Source: Phocoenobacter atlanticus
GTDB lineage: Bacteria > Pseudomonadota > Gammaproteobacteria > Enterobacterales > Pasteurellaceae
Length of the DNA stretch: 64,000 nucleotides
Reading direction: 5' to 3' (one strand)
Assembly (NCBI RefSeq): GCF_030764225.1
Contig: NZ_JASAXH010000003.1
Made by a program: the position numbers and the translations under genes. The notes below the pieces were generated by a model. The model was not told the origin of the DNA and made no database searches. It worked only from the letters and a program-made list of their open reading frames with translations. This document shows, piece after piece, positions 61,169-64,000 of this stretch (position 1 is its first letter; each line of letters begins with the position of its first letter).

Positions 61169-62113
61169 ATGAACTTAATAATTTGTCAAAGCCCTTTACA
61201 AATACTTATTGCAGAAAAAATAATAGCGACATACCCAAATGACGTATTTTATGGACTGATGATTTGCTGTATAGAAAATTCAAAATATCAATATTACTAT
61301 CAACGCTTAAAATCAAAATGTGAAAAATGCGAACTTATTTATACACATAAACCCTATAAAAAATGGGTGTTTTATAAATTAGTTTTTAAAAGATTATTCA
61401 AATTACACAACTTATCACAAGTAAAGAAAATATTTCTAACGAATACAACCGCTGAGATTATGCAAATATATATTGGAGATGCTAAAAATGCCGATATTAT
61501 TACTTTTGATGATGGACTGGCGAATATTAATATAGAAGATAATTTTCTGATTAGAGAAAGACCGCTGAGAAGCAGAACTAAGTTCCTACAATATTTTATG
61601 AGAATACCCACAGTAAAAGATATCTTAGCAAAACAAGTGAAACATTATAGTATTTATAATTTACCCAACATTATGGGCAAATATGAAAAAATCAGCCTTT
61701 TTGAAACGCCAAACTATGAGCAGGATTATAATGAAGTCGTGAATATCTTACTGGGTCAGCCTATTTATGAAAATAGTAAAAATGGAGAACAGAGAAATAT
61801 TGCACTTATCGAAAAGGTTTTTACTAATTACCACATTGATTTTTATTACCCTCATCCACGAGAGAATTATAAAATAAATCAAGCCCCTTATATCAATACG
61901 AAATTAATTTTCGAAGATTGGATAATACAACAAACTCAAAAATATCCCCAAAAACAATATCGCCTCTATACGTTCTTCAGTTCTGCGGCAATAAATTTAA
62001 TTGATATGCCTAATATCGAAGTTATTGCATTAAATCCTAAGGATTGTCCAGAAAACTTTCTTCCTCTTTATACTATCTTCAAGAAGCTTAATATTGAAGT
62101 CAAGAATATTTAG
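61169..62113 (+). CDS. lst: Lipooligosaccharide sialyltransferase, GT52 family
   Basis: Glycosyltransferase family 52 enzyme, 314 residues, transferring sialic acid to terminal galactose. It parallels Neisseria Lst: NLIICQSPLQILIAEKII, TFDDGLANIN, the CMP-site segment DFYYPHPRENYKIN, QYRLYTFFSSAAINL and NIEVIALNPKDCPENFLPLY. There is no signal or membrane helix. It is downstream of neuA. No simple-sequence repeat for phase variation is seen. Family is firm; linkage (alpha-2,3 expected) is inferred. Confidence 0.87.
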   Translation: MNLIICQSPLQILIAEKIIATYPNDVFYGLMICCIENSKYQYYYQRLKSKCEKCELIYTHKPYKKWVFYKLVFKRLFKLHNLSQVKKIFLTNTTAEIMQIYIGDAKNADIITFDDGLANINIEDNFLIRERPLRSRTKFLQYFMRIPTVKDILAKQVKHYSIYNLPNIMGKYEKISLFETPNYEQDYNEVVNILLGQPIYENSKNGEQRNIALIEKVFTNYHIDFYYPHPRENYKINQAPYINTKLIFEDWIIQQTQKYPQKQYRLYTFFSSAAINLIDMPNIEVIALNPKDCPENFLPLYTIFKKLNIEVKNI

Positions 62114-62117
62114 AAAT

Positions 62118-62164
62118 AAGATAAAGCTAAAAATTTGTAAATTTTAGCCTTAATCTAACCGCTT
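62118..62164. repeat. One-sided uptake-sequence palindrome between lst and the GT8 gene
   Basis: Inner arms GCTAAAA / TTTTAGC enclose ATTTGTAAA; outward, AGAT and ATCT also match. The minus-strand side carries TAAGCGGTTAGAT, but the plus-strand side lacks the uptake core. It lies between convergent genes, so it may be a worn member of the palindrome family. Confidence 0.5.
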
Positions 62165-62176
62165 ATAGCGATCAGT

Positions 62177-63091
62177 TTAATATATATTATACCTATATTT
62201 ATATACTAACTCTTTCATTATTCTGACTAGCTTTTTATATATTGAAATATGTTCTATTTTTTTATTCCAAGAAGCTGGTTTATTTTCTAAAGAATTAAAA
62301 TACTCCATAAATTTACGAGATTTTAAATCTACCGATTTAGAATGCCAAGCTTTACGCCCGCCAACATAATGATATATTGCTACAGGCATTTGTGTTTGTT
62401 CTACTTTTTGTAACGGTATTTTTTTCTTTATTGATTCTTTAATTCTATTTCTTGAATTTCTAGTAAAATTATATCTTGTATTTAAATAGAGTACTTTATC
62501 TTTAAATAATCCGTTTAAAATACATTGATCTTGATATTTAATCTCTCTGTGATTTTCAAACCACAAAATAGCTTCTTCTAATACATTTATTGTTTTCCAT
62601 TTTTTTATATTTATTAATAAAACGCCTGAATTAAAATAATAGTGATTAGAGTTCATTCCCAAATATTTTTTATATTCACTCATTCCTACCTCAATAAAGG
62701 GATCAAAACAAGCACCAACATAATTATCACCTAACTCTGTATGATATAATTCCTGTAAATCACTATTTACAATAATATCAACATCTAAATACAGTGCTTT
62801 ATCTTCTTTATGAAGGTATTTAGCTATTAAAAATCGAGCATAAGCTGCAACAGAAAGGTAGCTAACAGTAATAGGTAATGATTCAAAATCTTGTTCAGAT
62901 ATTGGAATAAATACAACTTTATAATTATATTTATTGACAATATTTTCAATAAATATTTTAGACTCTGAGGAAATCCCTAAATCTAAAACATAAAATTGAA
63001 TATTAGCTGATTGATTTGTTTTTAAAAGACTCAGTATAGCAACACATAAATAGGGAGCATAATTATCATCGGAGCTAAATACAATATTCAT
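62177..63091 (-). CDS. GT8 glycosyltransferase, LgtC-like
   Basis: A 304-residue glycosyltransferase family 8 enzyme of lipooligosaccharide synthesis. It parallels Neisseria LgtC (alpha-1,4-galactosyltransferase): MNIVFSSDDNYAPYLCVAI, the metal-binding DXD in ALYLDVDIIVNSDL, YYFNSGVLLINIKKW, YQDQCILNGLF, and HYVGGRKAWH. A basic C-terminal tail probably touches the membrane. Donor UDP-Gal or UDP-Glc. No phase-variation repeats. It follows the GT25 gene by 9 bases. Confidence 0.88.
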   Translation of the reverse strand: MNIVFSSDDNYAPYLCVAILSLLKTNQSANIQFYVLDLGISSESKIFIENIVNKYNYKVVFIPISEQDFESLPITVSYLSVAAYARFLIAKYLHKEDKALYLDVDIIVNSDLQELYHTELGDNYVGACFDPFIEVGMSEYKKYLGMNSNHYYFNSGVLLINIKKWKTINVLEEAILWFENHREIKYQDQCILNGLFKDKVLYLNTRYNFTRNSRNRIKESIKKKIPLQKVEQTQMPVAIYHYVGGRKAWHSKSVDLKSRKFMEYFNSLENKPASWNKKIEHISIYKKLVRIMKELVYKYRYNIY

Positions 63092-63100
63092 ATAATTCCT

Positions 63101-63871
63101 TTACTTATTCAATATATCAAAAATAAACTTATTCACTTTATCTACAAGCGAATAAAACTCTCTTCTTAAACGAATAATTGCCGTACGATCTTTCTTTCCT
63201 TTATCAACAGGAATGTCACTTTCTAAAGATAAATCAGGTTCTAAACAGGCTGGCGTAATGGCTAAATATTTTATTTTGTTTTCCCAATATCTATCCATCG
63301 TAATATCAACATCAAAAACCCATTCTTGAGCATAGTTAAGTAAATTTTGAGCAACTTTTGGGGTGATATAATAACCCGTTGTATTACTCCAGCCTTTATA
63401 AAATTGCTGAATTTCATTTGAGGTATTTTTTATTTTTGTAATTAATTTACCTTTTTGTGAACGACGTGCAGGAGCTGGAGGGCTAAGCCATAAAAATTCA
63501 TAACTATTTTCTTCTGAACCTAAAAAAGAATAAACATCACAAAACTCATTATGAATAATGGCATCATCTTCTAAAATAATAATAGGTTGATTTAATTTTA
63601 TACATTCTTCCCAAAGTAAGTAATGACTTGCAAAGCAGCCAAGTTGTCCTAAGGTTGTTTTGTTGCCTTTATACTTAAAACGTTTCTCTGCATTATGTTT
63701 TTCAAATAAGTAGAAATGAGGATTTTCTTTTCCATTAATGGCTTTAAAGAATTGAAAATCTATTTTTTGTGGTAATTTTTCAAATTGCTGTTGAATTATT
63801 TTACGTCTTTGCGTTGATTTTTCTAAGTTAATAACGAAGATGCTAAGCTTATGCTCTTTTAAGGTATTCAT
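63101..63871 (-). CDS. GT25 lipooligosaccharide glycosyltransferase
   Basis: A 256-residue family 25 enzyme (LgtB/Lex2B type) that adds galactose or glucose to the lipooligosaccharide. Conserved: LSIFVINLEKSTQRRKII, KTTLGQLGCFASHYLLWEEC, the acidic metal-like ILEDDAIIH, and WSNTTGYYITPKVAQNLL. Upstream of the GT8 gene and probably co-transcribed. The exact sugar and linkage cannot be read. Confidence 0.85.
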   Translation of the reverse strand: MNTLKEHKLSIFVINLEKSTQRRKIIQQQFEKLPQKIDFQFFKAINGKENPHFYLFEKHNAEKRFKYKGNKTTLGQLGCFASHYLLWEECIKLNQPIIILEDDAIIHNEFCDVYSFLGSEENSYEFLWLSPPAPARRSQKGKLITKIKNTSNEIQQFYKGWSNTTGYYITPKVAQNLLNYAQEWVFDVDITMDRYWENKIKYLAITPACLEPDLSLESDIPVDKGKKDRTAIIRLRREFYSLVDKVNKFIFDILNK

Positions 63872-63888
63872 TCCAGGGCAAGAGCATT

Positions 63889-64000
63889 TTAATTTATATT
63901 TAGAAGTAATTGAGCTCTAAAATTATCATCCAATGCAGCCATTTTTAGCTTACGTTTCATACTTGCTTTACGAGTTGTATCAGTTTTAACAATATTTAAT
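63889..64000 (-). CDS. 3' end of an unidentified gene (runs off the right edge)
   Basis: On the minus strand, an open frame of 36 residues enters from beyond base 64000 and ends at TAA (63889-63891): it begins NIVKTDTTRKASMKRKL and ends FRAQLLLNIN. It stops 17 bases before the GT25 start, suggesting the same transcription unit. Too short to assign. Confidence 0.55.
   Translation of the reverse strand, partial: LNIVKTDTTRKASMKRKLKMAALDDNFRAQLLLNIN

Noticed and set aside
61169..63871. Frameshifts or simple repeats in the glycosyltransferase genes
   Set aside because: All three frames are continuous and of family-typical length, and no tetranucleotide or homopolymer tract of note occurs near their starts.

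Overview
The window is an AT-rich, gene-dense chromosomal segment from a member of the Pasteurellaceae. The gene content (frdABCD, napDAGHBC, fdxGHI, OMP P1, hemCDXY, lipooligosaccharide sialylation genes) fits that family. Both coding and intergenic DNA are full of the uptake signal core ACAAGCGGT, usually followed by an AT tract and TTTGCAAA. This is the Actinobacillus pleuropneumoniae (Apl) type of uptake sequence, not the Haemophilus influenzae type, so the source probably lies in the Actinobacillus / Mannheimia / Bibersteinia / ducreyi side of the family. I cannot name the species. No insertion sequence, prophage or CRISPR array is visible.

Layout. 1-3.7 kb: 5' part of cydA, xthA, hslO-hslR. 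3.8-5.8 kb: a small accessory module (XRE regulator divergent from two lipoproteins and a small membrane protein). 5.8-12.4 kb: esterase, nhaB-dsbB, fadR, yfbV, yciC-yciB-yciA-yciI. 12.4-17.7 kb: an unusual comEA, frdABCD, epmA. 17.8-26 kb: a sodium/amino-acid symporter behind a tandem glycine riboswitch, uvrC, secB, yibN, tig, an AAE-family transporter. 26-31 kb: ompP1/fadL, yfcZ, artPIQM. 31-37 kb: fabB, tRNA-Asn with a possible trailing small RNA, hemCDXY. 37-46 kb: rodZ, ispG, ldhA, hisS, yfgM, pnuC, folP, rluC and an apparently truncated winged-helix gene. 46-58.6 kb: periplasmic nitrate reductase and formate dehydrogenase-N type complexes with fdhD and fdhE. 58.7-64 kb: prfC, then neuA, a GT52 sialyltransferase, an LgtC-like GT8 enzyme and a GT25 enzyme for lipooligosaccharide.

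How the genes work together. Formate dehydrogenase feeds quinol to fumarate reductase or, through NapC/NapGH, to nitrate reductase; cytochrome bd serves low oxygen. FNR/CRP-like sites lie upstream of cydA, frdA, nap and fdxG. FadR is encoded here, and good FadR-like operators lie upstream of ompP1/fadL and fabB, linking fatty-acid uptake with synthesis. Two ArgR boxes overlap the art promoter. neuA and the sialyltransferase, with the galactosyltransferase-like genes, would build host-like sialylated glycans.

Most interesting signals: (i) about ten intergenic palindromes bounded by inverted uptake sequences, whose arms co-vary, even in the uptake core and even where an arm supplies a stop codon; (ii) ComEA with a histone-H1-like lysine-rich linker; (iii) formate dehydrogenase with Cys replacing selenocysteine at residue 196; (iv) a stacked-hairpin RNA candidate with an anti-Shine-Dalgarno loop behind tRNA-Asn; (v) the XRE/lipoprotein module with symmetric operators.
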